Positions 12,501-27,500 of a stretch of DNA of 64,000 nt are shown piece after piece. The position numbers and the translations under genes are program-made. How positions within the stretch are numbered: position 1 is the first letter of the stretch; every line of letters begins with the position of its first letter. Under the pieces are notes generated by a model. That model had not been told where the DNA came from. It saw nothing but the letters and a program-made list of their open reading frames with translations, and ran no database searches. Location of the stretch: NCBI GenBank assembly GCA_947044405.1, contig CAMRHE010000460.1, forward strand, positions 824,501 through 888,500, written 5' to 3'. The DNA comes from Leptodactylus fallax. Taxonomy: Eukaryota; Chordata; Amphibia; Anura; Leptodactylidae.

Positions 12501-15500
12501 AAGATCTCCTAAGAATGAATTAGAACTGTTGGAACTAGAAGGACCCGATGATACAAGTTGCGGATTCTCATTGTCCGCACCATAAAATGACTCCTCAGAT
12601 TTTATTGATTTCTCTGCATTTTCTTTCACACGTCACAACTTATAATTGAAGCTTCTTCTTGTCTGTAATAAAATGGAAATCAATATAAAATAACTGTCTT
12701 GTATTTTCCAGTTAAAGTCTCAGTTCCTTCAAATAGCCGTGGTGAACCAGACGTTGAATGACAGCCTGGGCTCGCTGTCAGACGCCGTGGTTGGGCTGAC
12801 TATATCCCAGCTGGAGGCTTTGTCTCCCGAGGCCGTGCAGAGCGCCGTCCTAACACTCCAGCAAGTCTCCGGATGGACCAAGAGCCAGATTCTAATCCTT
12901 ACAAGAAAGTTTCTCCACTCTGAGAAGGTAACGCATCAGAGGAGGGCTAGGAAAGCTCTACAGCTGCTGAGGAGCACTTTCCATCTCTCCCAGCTTTACT
13001 AGGCCCTGTGCTGTGTGTGTCGTGTGCAAGACACAAGTGCAATAGATTACTGGGAGCATAAATATAGAAAATAATCATTTATCATTCACCGAGCCCAAAC
13101 GTTCACAATCAGGGCGCGATGCAAAATCTAAACAAGGTCCCGAATATGTGCCGCAGAATTCTGCTGTACTGTTATGTGACGGGGACACCTTTGGGCTCCC
13201 CCCCGGCACTAGGACCCAGTTACAATTGTTGCCTCAGCATCCCTAATAGCTACGCCCCTGCTTAAGTGAGATGCCCCGCCCCTTATGGGACTGATCAGGG
13301 GGATCTGAAAGTCTTCACAATATCACATTGTATTAGTTCTAGGATTTTCCATTTTAGGTGTTAACCTATTCCAATGTAAGTCAGCTGGGAGAACTGGTAT
13401 CGGGGGTCGGAGCCGACTCCTTTTATGAGATGAATTCCCGAGATCTTGTAATGGCTCTGAAGAGTGGACTGTCCCAGCATGCGCCATATTTCTCCGCAGC
13501 ACAACAAGAAAGCATCCTAAGTAAGGTGAGCACATACTAAGCCGCTTACATATGGACATTATATATGGGTATTATATAGGGTCCTTGTATGGCGACGCAC
13601 ATTATACATCCATATTACATTATTACCGCCACACTGTGATGGAGAATAATTCCACAATATGACGTGTATTGCCACAGACTCCATAGACTCTGCGATATTT
13701 CAAGCATGTGGAGATACACTACAGGCCGGAGCCGTCTACGGGGGCTATAGGTGGTGCGTGCTGTGCTGGTTAACCACTTCATGGCCAGGTCTTTTTCCCT
13801 GATTCATGACTGGACACACGTTCAGGTTTTTTTGTGTATGTGGTTTTGAAGGCTACAAAAATTTTAAATAATTTGTACGTATTTTTTTTTTTTTTTTTTT
13901 GACACATGGGGCTTTTTATGTATTTTTTCTACTGGGAAAGATGTAAAAATAGGAGCGGACACTTTGTCTGTTTTTAGCATTTTTCATGTTTTATTGCTAC
14001 TAAAATATTCTTTAAAGTGTAACTAAACTTTCTGACAACTTTGTGATTTTCTGGCAGGTTTTGTGTCATGAATGCATTTTGTAATAACTTTATTGACACA
14101 TGGTGTCTCCTTTCTGTGACATCCGCCATTTATTCACTCTTTCCCTTGGTTCTCTATTGTCTCTGCACATTCATGAAGACTGGCGTTTTATATGCCGGGC
14201 TTAATCTATTATCAGCTACATCTGGGGACATCTGTGCACCATGAAAGGAAATATTCTCCATCTAGGAACTCGAGTAGCTTTCAGGTATTACTGGTGCCAG
14301 TTTGTTGGCTTGTGAAGGTGCTGACCCTCTCCATCCACCCCCGACCACTTGTACAGAAAGTGCCTGATTGGGTGGAAAAAGGGTTAAAGGGCAGAATTTT
14401 GTCACACCCTTTCCATCCAGTTTTGCTTTCATGAATGTGCTTGTAAGACGTTGTGAAGGACAGGAAGAGATTAGAAGCCCCGTGTCAAGAAAAAAAAAGG
14501 GCTCCAACCTCCAAATAGACGTGTTATGAGATTCATTGGCATAGATGTTAGTGCGAAGAATCTCCCTTGAATCAAACCAATGGAGAGACAAATTTAGGAC
14601 AGATTTGACAAATCTATGAGGATGACGGGAGATTGGTCACCTCAGACCTGCTGAGGAGTCTTTGTTGTTGTGTTTTATTCTTTACAAGCTTTCGAGTTGT
14701 CTTTTAACCGACTTAGAAATCCTCTTAGACGTTGCTTCAAGTACATAAGTAGGAAATCTCTCCAGAAGGTAAAACCTCTCACTGAGTCAGTCCAGAAAGC
14801 TTTTTTCATATTGACCTTAAGAAAAATACTTGACTAATAGCACAAAGGACAGATAAAGAGCAATTCATTATAATAAGGAAAAGCTTTATCACTAATCTAT
14901 ATGATATGTATCTGCTGCTCCTCGGGGTCCTGTAGTTTACCATTGCAGAGCACAGTGGGGTGCCAGAAGTGTGTGAGCGCTGCGCCCCTACAGCCACATC
15001 GCTGCTCTCTACACTGGCCGCAGGTCAATTGACTGATGTGATTGAGAGTTGGAGCGTCTGCACGTTCCGGCTTCCCCATCTGTCCTCTGTAGAAGGAAAC
15101 TTCAGAGCTCCAGGTAAGGTAAGATTTATTATCCCACAGAAAACCCCTACAAAGGGCTTGTGCAGAATGAGAGAAACATAAATGCATTTTTCCAAAAACA
15201 GTGCCACACCTGTCTGAAGGCTGCATCTGGTAGTGCAGGTCAGCGCTATTCTCTTTAATGGTAACCGAACCCGCGGCACTGCTTTTTAAAGTAAGCGGCC
15301 ATGTGTTTGTGGTCCTTTACATTTCCCCTGAATATTGTCATAGAGTCTGCTGACAATGTAAAGTCAATGGAGACCGGCTGGTGGATTTCAGTCCTATTGT
15401 TTTCAGTAAGTAAACGTTCCAGTTTATGATGGTGTATAGCCTGTATTCTGCAAGTAAACTACAGACTGTGCTCGTAGCCATCAGATATGTAATACCTATG

Positions 15501-18500
15501 AATGTAATGTCCTACTAGGAGCACTGCAGAGGCTAAACATACATATATGTGCCTGTAAATCTGGTCTGCATATGATTGTGTGTCTGTGCCTTTTATTGGA
15601 GCAAACCACTGGAGAATGGGGGCTGAGTTCATGGTACGAAACTGACTTGAAGTTCTGGATCAGGAAGAAAAGGAGACACTTGGCCTCTTCCTTCCTGAGT
15701 TGAAGGATGAAGGGTAGCAATAGGAAGTTGTTTGCACCGAGGAGAAGCTAAGAGACAAGAACCCACAGTAAGGCTGCCAGCTCAGGAACAGTCGTGTGGT
15801 GTTCAGCAGTCAGGAGATGGGATATATCTCTGCTCACCTTGTAGAAGCTGAATTGTGTAAGATCTGTATATGAGAATAAAGTTATATGGACATAGTTATG
15901 ACCGTGCCTGCAGATCAGAATCTACACCTTGCAGTCTGGGACGTGTATAGATTTTGTGGATTTAGTGGACATAGCACGCTATTAGAGTAAAAGACTGCCC
16001 CAGTGAGGGAGACACAGATAGTCTTTTGGAGGTCCCATGATTCAGCTCTGCTCCAATCTCCAGTGGTTGTTCTGTAAGGCTCGTACCTGCAGTATCTGGA
16101 AACTGTTGAATTTGCCTTGTTCTACCTCACGTAAGCACTGTGAGTTACCTTGATTTGCACAACCCTGTCTCCTGCGTATAATTCCTGCATGACCATCATG
16201 GACATTCCACCAACCATTAGGCTCAAGGAGGTTTACAAACATTAGAGTGGAAACACTACCACCATCAGATACCCTCCAGGCCCCCTCAGCACTGCACCAG
16301 CCTTGAAGGAGATCTAGAAAATCTGGTTGGGATCCTTGCCACAGTGGCCATAGTGACTATTCCCAACCTCCTGGCCTTCCCCTTTTAGGCTGCTACATAG
16401 ACAGGTGATAAGTTCACATTATGGGACACCCTTTTAATGCACATGGGGGTCTTCTGTTCAGGAGCAGACAGCAACTACAAAGAACATGTCTCACTTTGGG
16501 GTATATAGCATGTCCTTGCATTACACAGACAGCCCATTGAGTTGATGAGAACTTTGTCATGCCGTTGTTGTGCAGGGATGCCCCGCAGATAACAGCTGAT
16601 CTGTAGAGGTACCAGCAGTGGGACATCCAGTGATGAGCTTGTTGTCAGGGCTCCCTCTAACATAAACGTCCTATTCCCTTTGTAGTTTCGCCAGTGCGCC
16701 TATCCTGATAAAAGGCCATTCAGACCTTCTATTCAGAACATTCCATACAATGTAGACATTACAATGGTAAGAACATTCATTGTCTTCTAAAGATATCGCC
16801 TTCTCGTCATCCCTGCTTCTATGTTATGACACTTATTAATAGGCTGAAAGTCTAACCCTGCAGAGTAGTTATATTATTCCCTTTCATGCCACCTAGAACA
16901 ATACGGTGATCTAGCACTGACGTCGCAGGCTGGCACCAGTCATGCCGTATGTCCTAACCATGCTTCTTCTCATTAGCTGATGTCTTCTGGAGAATTCCTG
17001 ACAGTCCTGTCGGATATGAATGGAGCCTTCTTTAAGGAAGTGTCTCTCTCTCAACTGCAAGCACAAAGGAACGTGGACGTTACAGAACTACATGACAAAG
17101 AGATGAGAAGGAGTCAGGTAATTATAGGCTTAACCCAAATGCCCTCCAGCCTCGAGCGTCCATTCAGGCTGCCAGCAGAAGCGGAGAGGGTCTGGCACTG
17201 CTGAAGTCCCTGGGTACATGACTTAGGAAGGAACAGTCTCTTAAAGGCTGCGGCAGCCGCCATTGTTCTCTCCTGTAAGAGCCTTCACTAATGTGGTTTA
17301 TAGACATAATTGATGTGGAGCAAGTATTTCTAAAGAAAGGGTTATTTAAGAAATTGCCTGAAGTACCAGTCACCGCCGAAAGTAACAGAACAGCATTTGG
17401 TAATGAATTGTATCTTACTGATAAAGCGACATAAACCCAAAATATATACAATATATACAATATATCAGTCACTGTGCAGTTCAATATGATTGATTGTTCC
17501 CTGTTATCAGCTATTTTGGGTTTTGTAGTAATGAAATCAGAGGCATATGAAGGAAAGGGAAAAGGAAAAGATTTGCCAGGTGAGGAATCAACTCCCACGC
17601 CCCATCAAAAAGCTAAAAAAAAACCTCACCCCACCCCAGCAGAAAGGGGTCTAAAGGCTTAGAAAATATACAATGTCTTAGTGTAACTGTCACGTGATTT
17701 CTGCTACTCTGAGAGAAGGATATGATAGAGGAGAGAAGCTGAGCTGTGTGATATATAGGGATAGAGGAGAGAAGCTGAGCTGTGTGATATATAGGGTTAT
17801 AGGATAGAGGAGAGAAGCTGAGCTGTGTGATATATAGGGGTATATGATAGAGGAGAGAAGCTGAGCTGTGTGATATATAGGGATAGAGGAGAGAAGCTGA
17901 GCTGTGTGATATATAGGGTTATAGGATAGAGGAGAGAAGCTGAGCTGTGTGATATATAGGGTTATATGATAGAGGAGAGAAGCTGGGTGAGCTATGTGAT
18001 ATATAGGGTTATATGATAGAGGAGAGAAGCTGAGCTGTGTGATATATAGGGTTATATGATAGAGGAGAGAAGCTGAGCTGTGTGATATATAGGGTTATAT
18101 GATAGAGGAGAGAAGCTGAGCTGTGTGATATATAGGGTATATATGGGAGAGAGGAGAGAAGCTAAGCTGTGTGATATATAGGGGTATATGATAGAGGAGA
18201 GAAGCTGAGCTGTGTGATATATAGGGTTATATGATAGAGGGAGAGAAGCTGGAGGGCTATGTGATATATAGGGTTATATGATAGAGGAGAGAAGCTGAGC
18301 TGTGTGATATATAGGGATATAGGATAGAGGAGAGAAGCTGAGCTGTGTGATATATAGGGTTATAGGATAGAGGAGAGAAGCTGAGCTGTGTGATATATAG
18401 GGGTATATAAGAGAGAAGCTGAGCTGTGTGATATATAGGGTTATATGATAGAGGAGAGAAGCTGAGCTATGTGATATATAGGGTTATATGATAGAGGAGA

Positions 18501-21500
18501 GAAGCTGAGCTGTGTGATATATAGGGATATAGGATAGAGGAGAGAAGCTGAGCTGTGTGATATATAGGGTTATAGGATAGAGGAGAGAAGCTGAGCTGTG
18601 TGATATATAGGGTTATATGATAGAGGAGAGAAGCTGAGCTGTGTGATATATAGGGTTATATGATAGAGGAGAGAAGCTGAGCTGTGTGATATATAGGGGT
18701 ATATGATAGAGGAGAGAAGCTGAGCCGTGTGATATATAGGGGTATATGATAGAGGAGAGAAGCTGAGCTGTGTGATATATAGGGGTATATGATAGAGGAG
18801 AGAAGCTGAGCTGTGTGATATATAGGGGTATAGGATAGGAGAGAAGCTGAGCTGTGTGATATATAGGGGTATATGATAGAGGAGAGAAGCTGAGCTGTGT
18901 GATATATAGGGTTATATGATAGAGGGAGAGAAGCTGAGCTGTGTGATATATAGGGTTATATGATAGAGGAGAGAAGCTGAGCTGTGTGATATATAGGGGT
19001 ATATGATAGAGGAGAGAAGCTGAGCTGTGTGATATATAGGGATAGAGGAGAGAAGCTGAGCTGTGTGATATATAGGGGTATATGATAGAGGAGAGAAGCT
19101 GAGCTGTGTGATATATAGGGTATATGATAGAGGAGAGAAGCTGAGCTGTGTGATATATAGGGTTATATGATAGAGGAGAGAAGCTGAGCTGTGTGATATA
19201 TAGGGATAGAGGAGAGAAGCTGAGCTGTGTGATATATAGGGGTATATGATAGAGGAGAGAAGCTGAGCTGTGTGATATATAGGGTTATATGATAGAGGAG
19301 AGAAGCTGAGCTCTGTGATATATAGGGTTATATGATAGAGGAGAGAAGCTGAGCTGTGTGATATATAGGGTTATATGATAGAGGAGAGAAGCTGAGCTGT
19401 GTGATATATAAGGGTATATGATAGAGGAGAGAAGCTGAGCTGTGTGATATATAGGGGTATATGATAAGAGAGAAGCTGAGCTGTGTGATATATAGGTTAT
19501 ATGATAGAGGAGAGACGCTGAACTCTGTGATATATAGGATTATAAGATAGAGGAGAGAAGCTGAGCTGTGTGATATATAGGGGTATATGATAGAGGAGAG
19601 AAGCTGAGCTGTGTGATATATATAGGATAGAGGAGAGAAGCTGAGCTGTGTGATATATAGGGTTATATGATAGAGGAGAGAAGCTGAGCTGTGTGATATA
19701 TAGGGTTATATGATAGAGGAGAGAAGCTGAGCTGTGTGATATATAGGGTTATAGGATAGAGGAGAGAAACTGAGCTGTGTGATATATAGGGTTATATGAT
19801 AGAGGAGAGAAGCTGAGCTGTGTGATATATAGGGTTATATGATAGAGGAGAGAAGCTGAGCTGTGTGATATATAGGGGTATATGATAGAGGAGAGAAGCT
19901 GAGCTGTGTGATATATAGGGTTATATGATAGAGGGAGAGAAGCTGAGCTGTGTGATATATAGGGGTATATGATAGAGGAGAGAAGCTGAGCTGTGTGATA
20001 TATAGGTTATATGATAGAGGAGAGAAGCTGAGCTGTGTGATATATAGGGATAGAGGAGAGAAGCTGAGCTGTGTGATATATAGGGATAGAGGAGAGAAGC
20101 TGAGCTGTGTGATATATAGGGTTATATGATATAGGGAGAGAAGCTGAGCTGTGTGATATATAGGGTTATATGATAGAGGAGAGAAGCTGAGCTGTGTGAT
20201 ATATAGGGGTATATGATAGAGGAGAGAAGCTGAGCTGTGTGATATATAGGGTTATATGATAGAAGAGAGAAGCTGAGCTGTGTGATATATAGGGTGTATA
20301 TGATAGATGATAGAGGAGAGAAGCTGAGCTGTGTGATATATAGGGATATATGATAGAGGAGAGAAGCTGAGCTGTGTGATATATAGGGGTATATAATAGG
20401 AGAGAAGCTGAGCTGTGTGATATATAGGGTATATATAGAGGAGAGAAGCTGAGCTGTGTGATATATAGGGTTATAGGATAGAGGAGAGAAGCTGAGCTGT
20501 GTGATATATAGGGTTATAGGATAGAGGAGAGAAGCTGAGCTGTGTGATATATAGAGGTATATGATAGAGGAGAGAAGCTGAGCTGTGTGAATATAGGGTT
20601 ATATGATAGAGGAGAGAAGCTGAGCTGTGTGATATATAGGGATAGAGGAGAGAAGCTGAGCTGTGTGATATATAGGGTTATATGATAGAGGAGAGAAGCT
20701 GAGCTGTGTGATATATAGGGTATATATAGAGGAGAATCTGAGCTGTGTGATATATAGGGATAGAGGAGAGAAGTTGAGCTGTGTGATATATAGGGTTATA
20801 GGAGAGAACGAGAAAAGAGAAGTTGAGCTGTGTGATATATAGGGGTATAGGATAGAAGAGAGAAGCTGAGCTGTGCGATATATAGGGATAGAGGAGAGAA
20901 GCTGAGCTGTGTGATATATAGGGTTATATGATAGAGGAGAGAAGCTGAGCTGTGTGATATATAGGGGTATATGATAGAGGAGAGAAGCTGAGCTGTGTGA
21001 TATATAGGGGTATATGATAGAGGAGAGAAGCTGAGCTGTGTGATATATAGGGATAGAGGAGAGAAGCTGAGCCGTGTGATATATAGGGGTATATGATAGG
21101 AGAGAAGCTGAGCTGTGTGATATATAGGGGTATATGATAGAGGAGAGAAGCTGAGCTGTGTGATATATAGGGGTATATGATAGAGGAGAGAAGCTGAGCT
21201 GTGTGATATATAGGGATATATGATAGAGGAGAGAAGCTGAGCTGTGTGATATATAGGGGCATATAATAGGAGAGAAGCTGAGCTGTGTGATATATAGGGT
21301 TATAGGATAGAAGAGAGAAGCTGAGCTGTGCGATATAGGGTTATATGATAGAGGAGAGAAGCTGAGCTGTGCGAATATATAGGGGTATATGATAGAGGAG
21401 AGAAGCTGAGCTGTGTGATATATAGGGTTATAGGATAGAGGAGAGAAGCTGAGCTGTGTGAGATATATGGTTATAGGATAGAGGATAGAAGCTGAGCTGT

Positions 21501-24500
21501 GTGATATATAGGGGTATATGATAGAGGAGAGAAGCTGAGCTGTGTGATATATATGATAGAGGAGAGAAGCTGAGCTGTGTGATATATAGGGATATATGAT
21601 AGGAGAGAAGCTGAGCTGTGTGATATATAGGGGTATATGATAGGAGAGAAGCTGAGCTGTGTGATATATAGGGGTATATGATAGAGGAGAGAAGCTGAGC
21701 TGTGTGATATATAGGGTTATATGATAGGAGAGAAGCTGAGCTGTGTGATATATAGGTTATAGGATAGAGGAGAGAAGCTGAGCTGTGTGATATATAGGGG
21801 TATATGATAGAGGGAGAGAAGCTGAGCTGTGTGATATATAGGGTTATAGGATAGAGGAGAGAAGCTGAGCTGTGTGATATATAGGGTTATATGATAGAGG
21901 AGAGCAGCTGAGCTGTGTGATATATAGGGGTATATGATAGAGGGAGAGAAGCTGAGCTGTGTGATATATAGGGTTATATGATAGAGGAGAGCAGCTGAGC
22001 TGTGTGATATATAGGGGTATATGATAGGAACACGAAAAGGAAGATAGGGAGAGAAGCTGAGCTGTGTGATATATAGGGGTATAGGATAGAGGAGAGAAGC
22101 TGAGCTGTGTGATATATAGAAGGATAGAGGAGAGAAGCTGAGCTGTGTGATATATAGGGTTATAGGATAGAGGAGAGAAGCTGAGCTGTGTGATATATAG
22201 GGTTATAGGATATGGGAGAGAAGCTGAGCTGTGTGATATATATAGGATAGAGGAGAGAAGCTGAGCTGTGTGATATATAGGTTATATGATAGAAGAGAGA
22301 AGCTGAGCTGTGTGATATATAGGATAGAGGAGAGAAGCTGAGCTGTGTGATATATAGGATAGAGGAGAGAAGCTGAGCTGTGTGATATATAGTATAGAGC
22401 AATGAGCTGTGTGATATATAGGGGTATAGGATAGAGGAGAGAAGCTGAGCTGTGTGATATATAGGGGTATATGATAGAGGAGAGAAGCTGAGCTGTGTGA
22501 TATATAGGGGTATAGGATATAGGAGAGAAGCTGAGCTGTGTGATATATAGGATAGAGGAGAGAAGCTGAGCTGTGTGATATATAGGATATAGGAGAGAAG
22601 CTGAGCTGTGTGATATATAGGATAGAGGAGAGAAGCTGAGCTGTGTGATATATAGGATAGAGGAGAGAAGCTGAGCTGTGTGAAATATATAGGATAGAGG
22701 AGAGAAGCGGAGCTGTGTGATATATATGATAGAGGAGAGAAGCTGAGCTGTGTGATATATAGGGGTATATGATAGAGGAGAGAAGCTGAGCTGTGTGATA
22801 TATAGGGGTATATGATAGAGGAGAGAAGCTGAGCTGTGTGATATATAGGGGTATAGGATAGAGGAGAGAAGCTGAGCTGTGTGATATATAGGGATGAGGA
22901 GAGAAGCTGAGCTGTGTGATATATAGGGATATGAGAGGAGAGAAGCTGAGCTGTGTGATATATAGGGGTATATGATAGAGGAGAGAAGCTGAGCTGTGTG
23001 ATATATAGGGGGTATATGATAGAGGAGAGAAGCTGAGCTGTGTGATATATAGGGTTATAGGATATAGGAGAGAAGCTGAGCTGTGTGATATATATAGGAT
23101 ATAGGAGAGAAGCTGAGCTTGTGATATATAGGAGAGAAGTTGAGCTGTGTGATATATAGGGATAGAGGAGAGAAGCTGAGCTGTGCAGTCAGGTATACTT
23201 TTCTGTACTAGTGCTTGATTCCTTGTATATATTCTCTATTCCAGGCCCTTCTTTTGTTTGAGTTACTGTCTCCGAACGTACCATTGGTGAATCTTCTGAG
23301 GTAAATGCTCCACAATACAGCGCTAAGAGATTCAAAGAAAAAGACAAACATTAATAGAGTATTGGCAAATTGCTGGTGAATGGCAGTTAAGAAAACAGCG
23401 TAGCAGAGCGAGCTACGATATATACCATAGTTTTGAGGGAAGAAGCTGCAGTACTGCCATCCCAGGGATCGGGGAAGAAGCGCAGCTCTGCCATCCCAGG
23501 GATCGGGGAAGAAGCGCAGTACTGCCATCCCAGGGATCGGGGAAGAAGCGCAGTACTGCCATCCCAGGGATCGGGGAAGAAGCGCAGTACTGCCATCCCA
23601 GGGATCGGGGAAGAAGCGGTGTACTGCCATCCCAGGGATCGGGGAAGAAGCGCAGTACTGCCTTCCCAGGGATCGGGGAAGAAGCGCTGTACTGCCATCC
23701 CAGGGATCGGGGAAGAAGCGCGTGTACTGCCATCCCAGGGATCGGGGAAGAAGCGCTGTACTGCCATCCCAGGGATCGGGGAAGAAGCGCTGTACTGACA
23801 TCCCAGGGATCGGGGAAGAAGCGCTGTACTGCCATCCCAGGGATCGGGGAAGAAGCGCTGTACTGCCATCCCAGGGATCGGGGAAGAAGCGCTGTGCTGT
23901 GCCATCCCAGGGATCGGGGAAGAAGCGCAGTACTGCCATCCCAGGGATCGGGGAAGAAGCGCAGTACTGCCATCCCAGGGATCGGGGAAGAAGCGCAGTA
24001 GTGCCATCCCAGGGATCGGGGAAGAAGCGCAGTACTGCCATCCCAGGGATCGGGGAAGAAGCGCAGTACTGCCATCCCAGGGATCGGGGAAGAAGCGCTG
24101 TACTGCCATCCCAGGGATCGGGGAAGAAGCGCAGTACTGCCATCCCAGGGATCGGGGAAGAAGCGCTGTACTGTCATCCCAGGGATCGGGGAAGAAGCGC
24201 TGTACTGCCATCCCAGGGATCGGGGAAGAAGCGCTGTACTGCCATCCCAGGGATCGGGGAAGAAGCGCTGTACTGCCATCCCAGGGATCGGGGAAGAAGC
24301 GCTGTGTACTGCCATCCCAGGGATCGGGGAAGAAGCGCTGTACTGCCATCCCAGGGATCGGGGAAGAAGCGCTGTACTGCCATCCCAGGGATCGGGGAAG
24401 AAGCGGTGTACTGCCATCCCAGGGATCGGGGAAGAAGCGCTGTACTGCCATCCCAGGGATCGGGGAAGAAGCGCTGTACTGCCATCCCAGGGATCGGGGA

Positions 24501-27500
24501 AGAAGCGCTGTACTGCCATCCCAGGGATCGGGGAAGAAGCGCTGTACTGCCATCCCAGGGATCGGGGAAGAAGCGCTGTACTGCCATCCCAGGGATCGGG
24601 GAAGAAGCGCTGTACTGCCATCCCAGGGATCGGGGAAGAAGCGCTGTACTGCCATCCCAGGGATCGGGGAAGAAGCGCTGTACTGCCATCCCAGGGATCG
24701 GGGAAGAAGCGCTGTACTGCCATCCCAGGGATCGGGGAAGAAGCGCTGTACTGCCATCCCAGGGATCGGGGAAGAAGCGCTGTACTGCCATCCCAGGGAT
24801 CGGGGAAGAAGCGCAGTACTGCCATCCCAGGGATCGGGGAAGAAGCGCTGTACTGCCATCCCAGGGATCGGGGAAGAAGCGCTGTACTGCCATCCCAGGG
24901 ATCGGGGAAGAAGCGCTGTACTGCCATCCCAGGGATCGGGGAAGAAGCGCTGTACTGCCATCCCAGGGATCGGGGAAGAAGCGCTGTACTGCCATCCCAG
25001 GGATCGGGGAAGAAGCGCTGTACTGCCATCCCAGGGATCGGGGGAAGAAGCGCTGTACTGCCATCCCAGGGATCGGGGAAGAAGCGCTGTACTGCCATCC
25101 CAGGGATCGGGGGAAGAAGCGCTGTACTGCCATCCCAGGGATCGGGGAAGAAGCGCTGTACTGCCATCCCAGGGATCGGGGAAGAAGCGCTGTACTGCCA
25201 TCCCAGGGATCGGGGAAGAAGCGCTGTACTGCCATCCCAGGGATCGGGGAAGAAGCGCTGTACTGCCATCCCAGGGATCGGGGAAGAAGCGCTGTACTGC
25301 CATCCCAGGGATCGGGGAAGAAGCACTGTACTGTATTCATGCTTGGCCAAGTTGGAATGATCCTTTATATAATTATAAATGGTGTCTCTTATGTTACCTA
25401 TCCAGAGATTGGTGCAGCCAAAAAATTTCTTAGGTATTAATCTATAGGGAGCTCCTTCCAATAGGGGGCGCTAGGAGCAAGTTCTTCTTTATCACCAATG
25501 AGGTCTTATTTGCATATTCCTTACCCATAGTTCTTAGCAGTGTGGTCTAGTAAGTCCCTGTACCAATCTCTCCCTTATACAGACATTTCCACCTCTGGCT
25601 TTATCTTTAGATATTTGGGTGTCCATTTTAGGGGCTATTAGACTATATATAATTGGACCATGCAAGGATATACAGTAAAATCTTCTCTTGTTAACCTTCC
25701 GCAGCCTTTTTCCAGCGATGCCTATTGTATGCCTTATCTCTTCTAGTACAGGGCAGCTGGTGAAAGGAATGACCTGTGAATACATAGACCGCATGAGCAA
25801 GCCGACCTTCCTGAGCCACTACAAGCTCATAGAGAAGAAGCTGCTATTACTTTCTGCACATCAGGTATATGGCGGAGTGTAGGACTGCGCGGTCTGTCTC
25901 TACACCATACATCATAGCACCATAGAAATCCGCCAGGGCTAGGCCTGGAGTATCCAGTGTCCTGTATCGCGACCTCCCAGAATTTATTAACTGTGATGTG
26001 ACGTCTTTGTGTGTGAGATCACAAACCAGAATCTCTGTAGATAACCCAAAGGGTTTTGATATCTCATAATGAGCCTAGTCATTGGTAAGTGTGCTGGGGA
26101 TGTGGGGGGCTGAAGCTGCAGCGGACCATTGGTGTAGGCAGAGTCTCAGAATCTGGCCAGTATCTGCCTCCTATTGAAAACACTGAGTAAAGAACTGTCC
26201 TCCATCTTGCTGTATATTCTGCATCTAATTCAACCGCAGAACCCGCGACCCATGAGGACTCTTCTCCTGTTTATCTCCATTGTGTCTAAGGCTTATCAGC
26301 AAGTAAATTGGAGGCAGAAACTCGAAACTCTGCCTTTGCTTTCCATCATAGGATACATCAAGTGGAGAGGAATCCGAGGCAGAAGACTGCCCTAAATTCC
26401 AGTTCACTGTCTGCTGTGTGAACGGCCCCTTACTGTCGGTCTAGGCTTATTCTTGGGCATCCTAGGAAAGCTCCCTAGGGGTAGTTCACATTGAGTGCAA
26501 GCAGAGATCTTGAAAATGAGATAAATTCACAGAAAACATATATTTGCAAATTGTGGAACTATCATTATACAACGAATAACCTTTAGGTCCTGTTCACATC
26601 ATGTTTGTGATATACAGATGTAGCAGAGTTAACCGGAACTTACAATTGGTTAAACTGCTGCAGCGATGTCATATCTCATCACAGAAGACAACTACAAGAA
26701 ATAAATTGGTTTTCATTGTCTTCTGTGATGACCTATCTCGCTGCAGCAGTTTAACCATTTGCAGAAGTTCAGGTTAACTCTGCTACATCTGTATATTTAA
26801 CGTGGCATTGGGCATAGCTGTAGGGGTTGGCGAGGTAGATGTCGTAGGCTGACGCCATATTAGTATTATATATAGAGGCCGGGATGGTGGCATGGAAGTT
26901 ACCACTGGCAAACATAAATGGCTCTGATCAAAGAAGAGCAGGGAGACTTCTTGGCCTCACAAGTGGTTGGTCCGGCCATGTGTATTATAAGTTGTATCTG
27001 ACGGATATGGCTTGTGTTATTCTTACACTACCTGCATTTTGTCTTTTCAGATCCATTGTCTGGCATGGAAATATTGGAGGGTTTCCCAAGCAACCATCCC
27101 TCCATTCCTGCTGGCTGTGCTTCCGTAAGTGGAAAACTTCAAAGGATTTGGGCAAGTCAATCTGTAATGGTATACAGCGGCTTATGTAAATGAGGAGAGA
27201 GGACGCCTCGCTTAGTCCTTCCTTAGGCAAGAAACTTCCCGCTTTGATCATTACTGCCGTGATGAGAAATGAATTTATTTTCTATCACCTGGGTCCTTCG
27301 GTGCCCATGAGCGATGCCACATACAAGTGGCGATGGGACTTGTTCTGTACTCATGATGGGGTATATGTGAGATGAGGAGGGACTATAAGGCTGTACGAGA
27401 GACTATGGTATCATTACTGCTGACATAACATCATATTATTCTCATCCATATATATATATACTGTATATACACATGTGTACATACATTGGAGCATCCAGTA

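Noticed and set aside
12447..12629. Short minus-strand frame rich in Ser/Asn before OTOA exon 4
   Set aside because: It lies in the intron opposite a confirmed exon region, with no splice signals or recognisable family.
23208..25461. Large open frames on both strands with [17 protein letters not shown] or [12 protein letters not shown] repeats
   Set aside because: Shadow of the 34-bp array; the same DNA is open in several frames and both strands, typical of stop-free tandem repeats.
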